A stretch of DNA of 26,667 nucleotides from Mxb001 sp044360385 (GTDB lineage Bacteria; Actinomycetota; Actinomycetes; S36-B12): contig JBIKKK010000010.1 in assembly GCA_044360385.1 (NCBI GenBank), positions 1-26,667 on the forward strand, in the 5' to 3' direction. How positions within the stretch are numbered: position 1 is the first letter of the stretch; every line of letters starts with the position of its first letter. A program made the translations under genes and the position numbers. Positions 1 through 6,697 of this stretch are shown here, piece after piece. The notes beneath the pieces were generated by a model that had not been told where the DNA came from, did not search any database, and saw only the letters and a list, made by a program, of their open reading frames with translations.

Positions 1-287
1 GACAGGCGTGAGCCGTCGATGGTCTCCTCGACCGACAGCCAATGCGTGGCCACGAGGGTGTCCCCGCCGCGGGTCGTCGTGAAGTCGGTGAGCGAGTAGG
101 TGCCCAGGTCCAGGGCCTTGAGCATCTCGGTCTCGGCGGCCTTGTCGCGCGGGCCATCGGTGTGCGCCGACTGGAAGTCCGCGGCCAGGATCGCGTCAAC
201 GGCGGTCCAGTCCTTGGCGGCAACAGCGGCAACGAACTCGCGGTAGAGGGTCTCGCCGTCGGCGTTCGGATCCTGCATTGCGCTCAT
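1..287 (-). CDS. NTF2-like (SnoaL/DUF4440-type) protein, 3' end cut by window
   Basis: The first 95 residues are visible and the gene runs off the left edge. The N-terminus has the usual pattern of the small cone-shaped NTF2-like fold: an amphipathic helix (around 13-24), then a KDW-A-V segment, an AADF motif and a strand that includes THWLSVEE. These folds serve as small enzymes or binding domains, so no reaction can be assigned. The ATG at 287 is preceded by AGGAG with 5-base spacing; a second ATG three codons later is possible. It lies 45 bases downstream of tmsB on the same strand and could be the last gene of the tms operon. Confidence 0.6.
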   Translation of the reverse strand, partial: MSAMQDPNADGETLYREFVAAVAAKDWTAVDAILAADFQSAHTDGPRDKAAETEMLKALDLGTYSLTDFTTTRGGDTLVATHWLSVEETIDGSRL

Positions 288-332
288 GTCGACTCCTGCC
301 TTGATGCCGGACGCTCCGGGAGCCGGACCGTA

Positions 333-1595
333 TCAGCCTTCGGGGGCGGCGAGGGACCAGGTCTCACCCGAAACTCGCAGCGGGATGCCGGACTTGCCGC
401 GCTCACCGACCTTGACGCCGAGGACCTGGTGCAACTGGATCGTGTTGATGTCGAAGCCGAGGCGCGAGGCCGCCATGTAGAGGCGCCACACTCGCGCGGT
501 CGGGAGGCCGGCCTCGGCGACGCAGGCGTCCCAATTGCGCTCGAGGTTCTCGCACCAGTGCTTGAGCGTCAGGGCGTAATGCTCGCGAAGGTTCTCCTCG
601 TGACGGATCTCGAATCCCGCCTCGTTCATGTCGGTGATGATGGGTCCGGGCGGGGTGAGCTCGCCGTCGGGGAAGACGTAGCGGTTGATGAAGCTGCGCT
701 TGTAGAGCGCGGGCCACTTGCCGTCCGGGCGGGTGATGCAGTGGTTGAGCAGTCGCCCCTCGGTGCGGAGCTTGCCGTAGAGGAAGGAGAAGTAGGAGGG
801 GTAGTTGGCGCGGCCGATGTGCTCGGTGAGTCCGATCGAGGAGATCGCGTCGAAGCCGGTCTCCTTCACATCGCGGTAGTCGCTGAAGCGGATCTGGGCC
901 TGGCCACCCAGCCCGGCGTCCTCGATGGCCCGCTGGCCCCACTCCGCTTGCTGCTGGGACAGGGTCACGCCGATGGCGGATACGCCGTAGTTCTTGACGG
1001 CATGCAGCACCATGCCGCCCCAGCCGCAGCCGACATCGAGTAGACGCATGCCCGGCTGGAGGTTGAGCTTGCGGCACACGAGGTCGAACTTCTCTTCCTG
1101 TGCGAGCTCGAGCGATGCCTCGGCGTTGGGGAAGACGGCGCAGGTGTAGGCCATCGACGGGCCGAGCACCATCGAATAGAAGGTGTTGCTCACGTCGTAG
1201 TGGTGATGGATCGCCTCGGCGTCGCGCCGCTTGGAGTGACGGCGACCGCCCAGGGCCCGCTCCTGCGCCGGCGGCTCGGGGCGCACGAGTGCCTCGCGGG
1301 CGAATCGCTTGACCAGGCGTGCGCGGTCCACCACGGACACGTGGTCAAGGGGCATGGGGTAGAGGCGGTTGAGCGCTTCGTAGACGTCGCCGTGGATCTC
1401 CAGGTCACCGGTGACGTAGGCGCGCGCAAGGCCGAGTTGATTGGGCGAGGCGGCGATGTAGTGGACGCCGCGCGGGTTGGTGATCTCTAGGACCACCTCG
1501 GCACCGATGAGGCCTGTGCTCGATCCGTCGTATGCCTTGAAGCCGACTCGGCGTTCGGCCGGCACCACGGTGGCGAAGGCGGTGGCGAGGTCCAT
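333..1595 (-). CDS. tmsB: SAM-dependent fatty-acyl-phospholipid methyltransferase, TmsB/BfaB type (cyclopropane synthase family)
   Basis: This 420-residue protein belongs to the cyclopropane-fatty-acyl-phospholipid synthase family. The SAM site LDVGCGWGG is at 186-194 and the HYDVSN motif at 132-137. The residues that bind bicarbonate in this family appear present (C152, E258, H285, Y340 by motif context). Members paired with a flavin reductase methylate oleoyl chains at C10 to a 10-methylene intermediate, which the partner reduces to the 10-methyl (tuberculostearic-type) product at the membrane. The reductase gene tmsA lies 28 bases upstream on the same strand, which is why TmsB is preferred over a plain cyclopropane synthase. 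The start at 1595 follows GGGAGGAAG. The enzyme class is very likely; the exact product rests on the pairing. Confidence 0.85.
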   Translation of the reverse strand: MDLATAFATVVPAERRVGFKAYDGSSTGLIGAEVVLEITNPRGVHYIAASPNQLGLARAYVTGDLEIHGDVYEALNRLYPMPLDHVSVVDRARLVKRFAREALVRPEPPAQERALGGRRHSKRRDAEAIHHHYDVSNTFYSMVLGPSMAYTCAVFPNAEASLELAQEEKFDLVCRKLNLQPGMRLLDVGCGWGGMVLHAVKNYGVSAIGVTLSQQQAEWGQRAIEDAGLGGQAQIRFSDYRDVKETGFDAISSIGLTEHIGRANYPSYFSFLYGKLRTEGRLLNHCITRPDGKWPALYKRSFINRYVFPDGELTPPGPIITDMNEAGFEIRHEENLREHYALTLKHWCENLERNWDACVAEAGLPTARVWRLYMAASRLGFDINTIQLHQVLGVKVGERGKSGIPLRVSGETWSLAAPEG

Positions 1596-1623
1596 GCTTC
1601 CTCCCGAGGGTCATGCTGTGTGC

Positions 1624-3036
1624 CTAGCGGCGGCGCACGACCTTGTCGTAGAGGTCGAGGAGCCGCGATGCGGGATCGTAGACCCCCTTGAGCCGCTGGT
1701 AGTCCCCGCCTCCGTAGATGCTCCAGAATTCCTCGGGGGAGTAGTACGCCGAGGAATACAGGGATTTCCGCCCCTCGAGCTCGGTGACCATGGCCTCGAT
1801 CCGTCGGTTGACGCGGCCCTCGGCGGGGTCCACCCCCGGCGGCAGAGGCACGGTGGACCAGAAGCCGACGTTGACATAGGTGACCTGTGGGTCGAATTCG
1901 TAGAGCGGCCAGCGTGCAGCCGGGTCGCGCTGCCGAAGCGGGCAGACCCAGATCGGCTCGATGCCGACCTCGCGGTGGAAGAAGTCGAGGAAGTCCGCGA
2001 GGCGATCGATGGGCACCTCGATGTCCTGTACGACCTCTTCACGCGCGGGACGGCGGCGGATGCGCGCGGCCTTAGTGGAGAACTTCGTGCGTCGGTCCCA
2101 CTTGATGATCTTCCAGTAGACGTCACTGCGTAGCTTGCTCTTGGGCCAGAAGCGTCGGATGAGCGGCTTCTGCGTGCCGAAGGCACGCGAGCACCAGAAC
2201 CAGTCGGTGTCCCAGCGCCAGATGTAGTCGTGGATGGTGAGCAGGTCCTCGCGCTTGCGCTGGATCGAGCGATAGTAGATGTCCATGCCGGTGTAGTCGC
2301 TCGGCTGCTGACCGCCCGCATCGTCGGTCATGCGACCGAGCGTGAGGTACTGCTCCGACGGCGAGAAGACGGTGCCATCGAGGAAATCGACGGATTCACC
2401 CTCCCATTCGTGGGTCTCCACGATCCGCGCCATCGCCTCGGCCATGGCCTGTTCGGTGGGGAAGGGGATGTGGCGCAGGCGCACGAAGGGCTTGACCGGC
2501 TCGAGCTCGATCTTCAGGCGCAGGGCGTAGCCGAGCGTGCCGTAGGAATTGGGGAATCCGTAGTAGAGGTCGCGGTGCGGATCGTCGTCGCGGCCGCTCA
2601 CCGTGAGGATCTGGCCGTCGCCGGTGAGGACGTCCATCTCGATGACCGACTCGTGCGGCAGGCCCCAGGCGAAGCTGGTGCTCTCGATCCCGAGCCCGGT
2701 GACCGCGCCGCCGAGCGTGATCGTCTTGAGCTGCGGCACGCACAGCGGCATGAGGCCGTGGGGGAGGGTCGCTTCGACGAGGTGCTCGTACGTCGTCATC
2801 CCCTGCACCTCGGCGGTGCGGCTGACGGGGTCGACCTCGAGGACGCCGTCGAAGTCCGCGACGTCGAGACCGGGGACCGTGGAATCTGCGCGCTGCCGGA
2901 AGAGGTTGGAGGTGCGCTTCGCGAGACGCACGGGTGCGCCGGTGGGGATCGCGTCGTACTGCGCGCGCAGTCGCGCGACCCGGGCGTTGTAGGTCGCGCG
3001 CCAGGGCGGCGCGGCCGTCTCCGGGGTGGCCGACAT
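1624..3036 (-). CDS. tmsA: FAD-binding oxidoreductase, TmsA/BfaA type (10-methylene to 10-methyl fatty acid reductase)
   Basis: A 470-residue flavoprotein of the PCMH/FAD_binding_4 fold, related to 24-dehydrocholesterol reductase. The FAD pyrophosphate-binding segment is around 100-128 (PQLKTITLGGAVTGLGIEST). A YSSAYYSPEEFW motif is near the C-terminus, as in the mycobacterial and Streptomyces homologues that act with the neighbouring methyltransferase. Predicted role: NADPH-dependent reduction of the 10-methylene intermediate made by TmsB. The two genes are co-oriented and 28 bases apart. No Shine-Dalgarno is visible before ATG 3036, but TACCTT lies 7 bases upstream, as expected for a leaderless message. 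The family assignment is strong; the lipid product is inferred. Confidence 0.82.
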   Translation of the reverse strand: MSATPETAAPPWRATYNARVARLRAQYDAIPTGAPVRLAKRTSNLFRQRADSTVPGLDVADFDGVLEVDPVSRTAEVQGMTTYEHLVEATLPHGLMPLCVPQLKTITLGGAVTGLGIESTSFAWGLPHESVIEMDVLTGDGQILTVSGRDDDPHRDLYYGFPNSYGTLGYALRLKIELEPVKPFVRLRHIPFPTEQAMAEAMARIVETHEWEGESVDFLDGTVFSPSEQYLTLGRMTDDAGGQQPSDYTGMDIYYRSIQRKREDLLTIHDYIWRWDTDWFWCSRAFGTQKPLIRRFWPKSKLRSDVYWKIIKWDRRTKFSTKAARIRRRPAREEVVQDIEVPIDRLADFLDFFHREVGIEPIWVCPLRQRDPAARWPLYEFDPQVTYVNVGFWSTVPLPPGVDPAEGRVNRRIEAMVTELEGRKSLYSSAYYSPEEFWSIYGGGDYQRLKGVYDPASRLLDLYDKVVRRR

Positions 3037-3043
3037 GCGAGCA

Positions 3044-3049
3044 AAGGTA
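3044..3049 (-). promoter_or_regulatory. Putative -10 box of a leaderless tmsA transcript
   Basis: On the minus strand TACCTT fits TANNNT and ends 7 bases before the tmsA ATG, which would place transcription start on the start codon. There is no ribosome-binding site in the gap. No -35 element was identified, so this is only a suggestion. Confidence 0.35.
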
Positions 3050-3070
3050 GTCGTAGCCCAGGATGGTCAC

Positions 3071-3688
3071 GTGAGCCAGGAGGTATTGGAGACCGGTCAG
3101 GAGTCCCCCAGGCGAGGGCTTCCCACCTGGGTGGTGTGGACCGTCGGGATCGCTGCCCTGGTTCTCCTCACCGCCGCCAATGTGGCGGTCGCTGCGGAGC
3201 TGGGCATCCGCTCGGCTGAGGCAGACAACCTTGTCACCGCTGTCGAGCAATCCGAGGCAGCGATGAAGGCCACCCAGGCGGAGTTCGACGAGGTGCTGTC
3301 GGCGTACGACACGGAGAATCTCACCGACGAAGAGCGGGAGCAGTTGCGCGCCGAGCTCTCGGATGTGGCTGAGCGCGGGGGTGTAGCGATTGCCGACGCC
3401 GGCGGGTTCGTTGCGGGTCTACTCATCCTGCCCTGGCACACGCAGCTGCTGGACGCGCAGGAGGCGTACCTCGCGCACAACCAGGCCTGGGTCGACTACA
3501 TGGCCGCAGCGGCCGAGGATCCGGGCGAGTGGTTCCGCCCGCAGCCCGCGGTCAACGACACGTTTGCGGAGGCCAAGGATCCGCTGGTCGCCGCCGTACC
3601 GCTCTTCGATCCGCTGAGCACCCTGGAGCGCATCGAACTGATCTACTTCACCGGCAGTGGTGACTCAGGCGACGGCCAGTCCGCCTGA
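3071..3688 (+). CDS. Single-span membrane-anchored protein of unknown function
   Basis: I do not recognise a family. With GTG 3071 as start the product has 205 residues: a short polar N-terminus with RR, one hydrophobic segment around 18-42, then a soluble part with an acidic helical stretch (around 45-105, possible coiled coil) and a Trp/Pro-rich C-terminal third. The topology fits either a lipid-anchored or uncleaved signal-anchor protein facing the outside, but there is no lipobox cysteine. The start at 3071 has AGGATGG just upstream. An in-frame GTG at 3026 would overlap tmsA by 11 bases and is less likely. It diverges from tmsA and converges with the next gene, ending 3 bases from it. 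Confidence 0.65.
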   Translation: MSQEVLETGQESPRRGLPTWVVWTVGIAALVLLTAANVAVAAELGIRSAEADNLVTAVEQSEAAMKATQAEFDEVLSAYDTENLTDEEREQLRAELSDVAERGGVAIADAGGFVAGLLILPWHTQLLDAQEAYLAHNQAWVDYMAAAAEDPGEWFRPQPAVNDTFAEAKDPLVAAVPLFDPLSTLERIELIYFTGSGDSGDGQSA

Positions 3689-3689
3689 G
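3664..3689. terminator. Hairpin at the convergent gene ends, possible bidirectional terminator
   Basis: CTCAGGCG (3664-3671) and CGCCTGAG (3682-3689) are perfect 8-base inverted arms around a 10-base loop. The hairpin spans the stop codon of the anchored-protein gene, exactly where two convergent genes end 3 bases apart. No T-run follows on either strand. Confidence 0.4.
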
Positions 3690-3691
3690 CG

Positions 3692-4225
3692 TCAGGCGCA
3701 GAGGGTGGCGAGGACCGCGATATCGGGATCCTCGCCCAGGTTGACGCTCACCCTGCTGAGCAGGCGCGTCACCGTGCCATCGGCCTCTGCCTCCACCCAA
3801 CCCGCCCGGTGGTCCAGACCGAGGTGCGGGATGCCGGGCAGCAGCACGCAACCTGATGCCGCGCCCTCTGCCTCGGGAGTGGAGGGCCGCGTCTCCGTGG
3901 GTGGATGCAGGACGATGAGCGCCGCGGGCTGCGGATCGGCGAACTGACCGGGCTTCGGTGCGCCCTCACCGAGCACGGGGCCGGCAGCGGTGACAAGGCC
4001 CACGACATCGGGCTGCGGCTCGTCAGGCAACTCCTCGACGGCTCGGAAGACGGTGGTCGTCGGTAGCAGGCCAGGCATGGCCGCGAAGCGCACGGCGATC
4101 GCGAGGAACTGGGTCCACTCACGCGTGGTGTCGGGCCAGCGACCCGCCAGGATGAAGCCCGCCAGGCTGCGGTCCTTGCCGGCGAACGCAGAGACCTCAA
4201 TCCCCATGGACGAAGACTGCGACAT
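3692..4225 (-). CDS. Conserved-looking protein of unknown function
   Basis: I do not recognise this 177-residue protein. It starts with a Ser-rich stretch, then MGIEVSAFAGKDRS, a hydrophobic GFILAGRW strand, a helical segment rich in Phe/Ala (WTQFLAIAVRFAA) and a Pro-rich middle, and ends in a mostly beta C-terminus. There is no signal peptide or membrane helix. ATG 4225 is chosen; a TTG at 4243 and an ATG six codons downstream are alternatives, and none has a convincing ribosome-binding site. Codon bias is GC-rich like the neighbours, and the opposite-strand frames show no better protein. The gene lies between a convergent neighbour and a co-oriented VOC protein 49 bases upstream. Confidence 0.55.
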   Translation of the reverse strand: MSQSSSMGIEVSAFAGKDRSLAGFILAGRWPDTTREWTQFLAIAVRFAAMPGLLPTTTVFRAVEELPDEPQPDVVGLVTAAGPVLGEGAPKPGQFADPQPAALIVLHPPTETRPSTPEAEGAASGCVLLPGIPHLGLDHRAGWVEAEADGTVTRLLSRVSVNLGEDPDIAVLATLCA

Positions 4226-4274
4226 GAGGGGCCTGGCAGACAAGCACCATCGAGTGCTAACCCTCGCGCGTGTC

Positions 4275-4646
4275 TCAGTCGCGGCGCTCCTGCACGATGC
4301 AGAAGACGTTGCCCTCGGGGTCCTCGAGCCGGATCCACGCGGTGCTCACCTCGACGACGGGGGCCTCATCGATCCGCTTCGCTCCTAGCGCGACGGCGCG
4401 TGCGGCCGCCGCCTCGATGTCGGGCTCGTGTACGTCGATGTGAATCCGCGGCTTGGCCGTCACCGGCTCCGGCACGCGCTGGATCACCAGGCGCGGCCCG
4501 CGGCCGGCAGGATCGACGAGCGACCAGTAGATGCGATTGGGAGCGTCGAAGCGCCCCTCATCCTCGACGTCGTACCCGAGCACCGCCGACCAGAAGGCGA
4601 TCATGCCGGGGGCGTCATTGACGTCGAGTGCGATCTCGATATGCAT
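4275..4646 (-). CDS. VOC-fold (glyoxalase/bleomycin-resistance-like) protein
   Basis: A 123-residue protein with two paired beta-alpha-beta-beta-beta modules typical of the vicinal oxygen chelate superfamily. The first module starts MHIEIALDVNDAPGMIAFWSAVLGY and the second RIHIDVHEPDIEAAAARAVALGA, ending in the common LEDPEGNVFCIV strand. The pattern fits the Glyoxalase-like (Glyoxalase_6) subgroup. Such proteins can be metal-dependent isomerases, dioxygenases or sequestering proteins, and the substrate cannot be told. It diverges from the isochorismatase gene with only 22 bases between the start codons and has no ribosome-binding site, in keeping with leaderless translation. Confidence 0.85.
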   Translation of the reverse strand: MHIEIALDVNDAPGMIAFWSAVLGYDVEDEGRFDAPNRIYWSLVDPAGRGPRLVIQRVPEPVTAKPRIHIDVHEPDIEAAAARAVALGAKRIDEAPVVEVSTAWIRLEDPEGNVFCIVQERRD

Positions 4647-4651
4647 GCCCG

Positions 4652-4663
4652 GAGGCTAGCCTC
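4652..4663. promoter_or_regulatory. Symmetric divergent leaderless promoter (12-base palindrome)
   Basis: GAGGCTAGCCTC is a perfect palindrome in the 22-base gap between two divergent start codons. On each strand it supplies a TAGCCT box ending exactly 6 bases before the ATG (4669 on plus, 4646 on minus), so both transcripts would start at their start codons. The arrangement is read directly; promoter activity is inferred. Confidence 0.45.
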
Positions 4664-4668
4664 AGGCC

Positions 4669-5226
4669 ATGACCCTCGCTCCCGATCCGCAGCATGCGCT
4701 CGTCGTCGTCGACGTCCAGGAGGGCTTCGATGATCCGGCGTGGGGCCGGCGCGACAACCCTCAGTGCGAGGCCAACATCGCGAGCCTTATCTCCGCATGG
4801 CGCTCTGCTGAGCGACCCGTCGTCATCGTCCGCCACGACTCGACCTCGCCCGGATCGCCTCTCAGGCCAGGCCAGTCCGGCAACGACCTGCGCTCAGGCA
4901 TCGAGGGCGACGTAATCATCACGAAGAACGTCAACTCAGCCTTCTACGGCGATCCGGATCTTCACGCCTGGCTCACCGATCGCGGGATCACGCGTCTCAC
5001 CATCTGCGGGGTGACCACCAACCACTGCTGCGAGACGACCGCGCGCATGGCCGGCAACCTCGGCTACGACGTGACCTTTGTCATCGATGCGACCCACACC
5101 TTCGATCGGGTGGCGCCGGACGGCAGTGTCATCCCGGCCGAGGAGATCTCGCGTGTCACGGCCGCCAATCTCCACGGCGAGTTTGCGACCGTGGTGACGA
5201 CGAGGGACGTACTCGAAGCCGACTAA
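4669..5226 (+). CDS. Isochorismatase-family cysteine hydrolase
   Basis: A 185-residue alpha/beta protein with the catalytic triad of the cysteine hydrolase (isochorismatase/nicotinamidase) superfamily: Asp15 in VVVDVQEGF, Lys86 in ITKNVNSAF and Cys120 in ICGVTTNHCCETTAR. The non-proline cis-peptide region GVTTNHC is intact. The superfamily includes nicotinamidases, isochorismatases and other amide or ester hydrolases. The metal-binding motif expected for nicotinamidase is not obvious, so the substrate is open. The ATG at 4669 is the only sensible start. The last 4 bases overlap the end of convergent fdhD. Confidence 0.88.
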   Translation: MTLAPDPQHALVVVDVQEGFDDPAWGRRDNPQCEANIASLISAWRSAERPVVIVRHDSTSPGSPLRPGQSGNDLRSGIEGDVIITKNVNSAFYGDPDLHAWLTDRGITRLTICGVTTNHCCETTARMAGNLGYDVTFVIDATHTFDRVAPDGSVIPAEEISRVTAANLHGEFATVVTTRDVLEAD

Positions 5227-6041
5227 TCAGAGAGACCGAGGCGCTCCGCGCCGGCGTAGACATTGAGCGACCCGTCGCGGACGAAACCGACGAGCGTGAG
5301 CCCACTCTCACGGGCGAGGCCGACCGCGAGAGTGCTGGGCGCCGACACCGCCGCGAGCAGGGGTACACCGGCCATCACGGCCTTGTGCACGAGCTCAGCC
5401 GACGCGCGACCGCTCACCTGGAGCGCGTGACCGCGCAGCGGCAGCATCCGCTCCTGCAGTGCCCAGCCGATCACCTTGTCGACTGCGTTGTGTCGACCGA
5501 CGTCCTCGCGTAGGCAGAGGAGCTCGCCCTCGGGGGTGAAGATCGCCGCGGCATGCAGGCCTCCGCTTGCGGCGAATCCTCGCTGTGCGGCAAGGCACGC
5601 CTCGGGCTGACGCAGCACGTGGGCGACATCGAAGGTCGTGACGTCTTGGCTCAGCGGCCAGTGGCAGGTGCGCTGGGTCATCGCGATGAGATCGGCACCG
5701 CACACCCCGCACGCACTCGATGTCGCATGAAGTCTCGGCTCTACAGGCACCTTGCTCCGGGTGGTCACCTGCACGATGCGGCGCACCTGCTCCGGATCGT
5801 CATCGACGTGCTCGAAGCACTCCTTGGCTTCCACGAGGTCGTCGATGGACGTGAGCGCGCCCTCGGCCACGAGCCACCCGAGTGCGAGCTCGATGTCGTG
5901 CCCGGGGGTGCGCATCGTCGTCGAGACCGAGACTCCGTCCACCTCGATCTCCAGCGGCTCCTCGATGGCGAGGGCGTCGGGGCCGGCATCGACGACCCCG
6001 TCGCGCCACCGCAGCACGCGGCGTCGGTCGGTCGAGGCCAT
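5223..6041 (-). CDS. fdhD: Formate dehydrogenase accessory sulfurtransferase FdhD
   Basis: A 272-residue protein with the FdhD signature: the essential CxxC pair C111/C114 in SSACGVCGADLI, an N-terminal PGHDIELALGWLVAEG segment, and C-terminal ALQVSGRAS and KAVMAGVPLLAAVSAPS motifs. FdhD passes sulfur from cysteine desulfurase to the molybdenum cofactor of formate dehydrogenase before or during cofactor insertion, and is required for activity. It diverges from the fds operon, whose catalytic subunit it would mature. ATG 6041 is preceded by GAAGGGGAAG. A shared 179-base control region to fdsG suggests joint regulation. Confidence 0.95.
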   Translation of the reverse strand: MASTDRRRVLRWRDGVVDAGPDALAIEEPLEIEVDGVSVSTTMRTPGHDIELALGWLVAEGALTSIDDLVEAKECFEHVDDDPEQVRRIVQVTTRSKVPVEPRLHATSSACGVCGADLIAMTQRTCHWPLSQDVTTFDVAHVLRQPEACLAAQRGFAASGGLHAAAIFTPEGELLCLREDVGRHNAVDKVIGWALQERMLPLRGHALQVSGRASAELVHKAVMAGVPLLAAVSAPSTLAVGLARESGLTLVGFVRDGSLNVYAGAERLGLSD

Positions 6042-6082
6042 GGCTTCCCCTTCGCAGGTGGACGCCTCAGCCTAGGGGTGGA

Positions 6083-6112
6083 CCACAGAAGAGCGCCGTG
6101 CTCTATCTGTGG
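6083..6112. promoter_or_regulatory. Long dyad in the fdhD/fdsG divergent control region
   Basis: CCACAGA-AGAGC (6083-6094) pairs with GCTCT-A-TCTGTGG (6100-6112) around a GCCGT loop: 12 base pairs with one bulged A. A shorter GTGG-A-CCAC dyad (6078-6086) overlaps its left edge, and its last base starts the 6112-6128 palindrome. It may be a second regulator site or an RNA hairpin in a 5' leader. Confidence 0.4.
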
Positions 6113-6128
6113 TTCCACACTGTGGAAC
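6112..6128. promoter_or_regulatory. GTTCCA-N5-TGGAAC operator upstream of the fds operon
   Basis: GTTCCACA-C-TGTGGAAC is a perfect 17-base palindrome in the control region between fdhD and fdsG. Its outer arms (GTTCCA/TGGAAC, 5-base centre) are identical to the palindrome beside iclR at 26490-26506, so it is proposed as a binding site for that IclR protein. TTCCA/TGGAA arms suit known IclR-family operators. Confidence 0.55.
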
Positions 6129-6220
6129 GTTGAATCCGCCGTCGCGCGAGCTCTCCCTATGCACGCTGGCGTGGCCTACCCTTGAGGCCTGGGGTTGTCG
6201 GCGATGAAGGGTGGTGCCAG

Positions 6221-6697
6221 GTGCCCGGTCACCAGGCGTGGTCGGTGGATGCCGGCGCGAGCGCCCTGCGATCCCTGCCCGCCGCCGAGCGACTCGTCCT
6301 GCCTGCCCTGCAGCGCATCCAGCAGGTCTTCGGCTGGGTGCCGGATGAGTCGGTCGACCTCATCGCCGGAGAGCTCAACGTCTCCCGCGCTGAGGTCGTC
6401 GGAGTCCTCACCTACTACCACGATCTGCGTCAGTCGCCCCCGCCCGAGGTGCACGTGCAGGTCTGTGTGGCCGAGGCCTGCCAGTCGGTCGGCTCGCGTC
6501 AGTTCGTCCATGACCTCGAGGCGGCGTACGGCGTCCCGCTCGGAGAGCGCGTCGACGGTGTGGAGTTCTCGGCCGTCTACTGCCTGGGTGACTGCGCGCT
6601 CGGCCCGGCCGCCATGGTCGAGGGCCGCCTGCTCGGTCGCTGCGATGTCGAGCGCATCCGCGATGCCGTCGCCCGCGCGCAGGAGGTGCGCGCATGA
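6221..6697 (+). CDS. fdsG: NAD-dependent formate dehydrogenase gamma subunit (NuoE-like 2Fe-2S)
   Basis: This thioredoxin-fold subunit carries one [2Fe-2S] cluster and relays electrons in soluble FdsABG-type formate dehydrogenases. With GTG 6221 it has 158 residues, normal for FdsG. The helical N-terminus contains LPALQRIQQVFGWVP and LNVSRAEVVGVLTYYHDLR, as in the NuoE family. The four cluster cysteines are C82, C87 (VCVAEAC) and C121, C125 (YCLGDC). GTG 6221 is chosen because GAAGGGTGG sits just upstream; an in-frame TTG at 6182 would add 13 residues. The stop overlaps the fdsB start (ATGA), showing coupled translation. It is the first gene of the fds operon, downstream of the palindromic operator. 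Confidence 0.92.
   Translation: MPGHQAWSVDAGASALRSLPAAERLVLPALQRIQQVFGWVPDESVDLIAGELNVSRAEVVGVLTYYHDLRQSPPPEVHVQVCVAEACQSVGSRQFVHDLEAAYGVPLGERVDGVEFSAVYCLGDCALGPAAMVEGRLLGRCDVERIRDAVARAQEVRA

Noticed and set aside
42..1043. Long plus-strand open frame opposite tmsB
   Set aside because: It is the antisense shadow of a well-recognised gene in GC-rich DNA and has no domain pattern; the same applies to long frames opposite tmsA, fdsB, fdsA and the activator gene.
4252..4260. GAGTGCTAA, identical to one half of the CIRCE heat-shock operator
   Set aside because: The other half (TTAGCACTC at 9-base spacing) is not present and no chaperone gene is near; a 9-base match is expected by chance at this window size.
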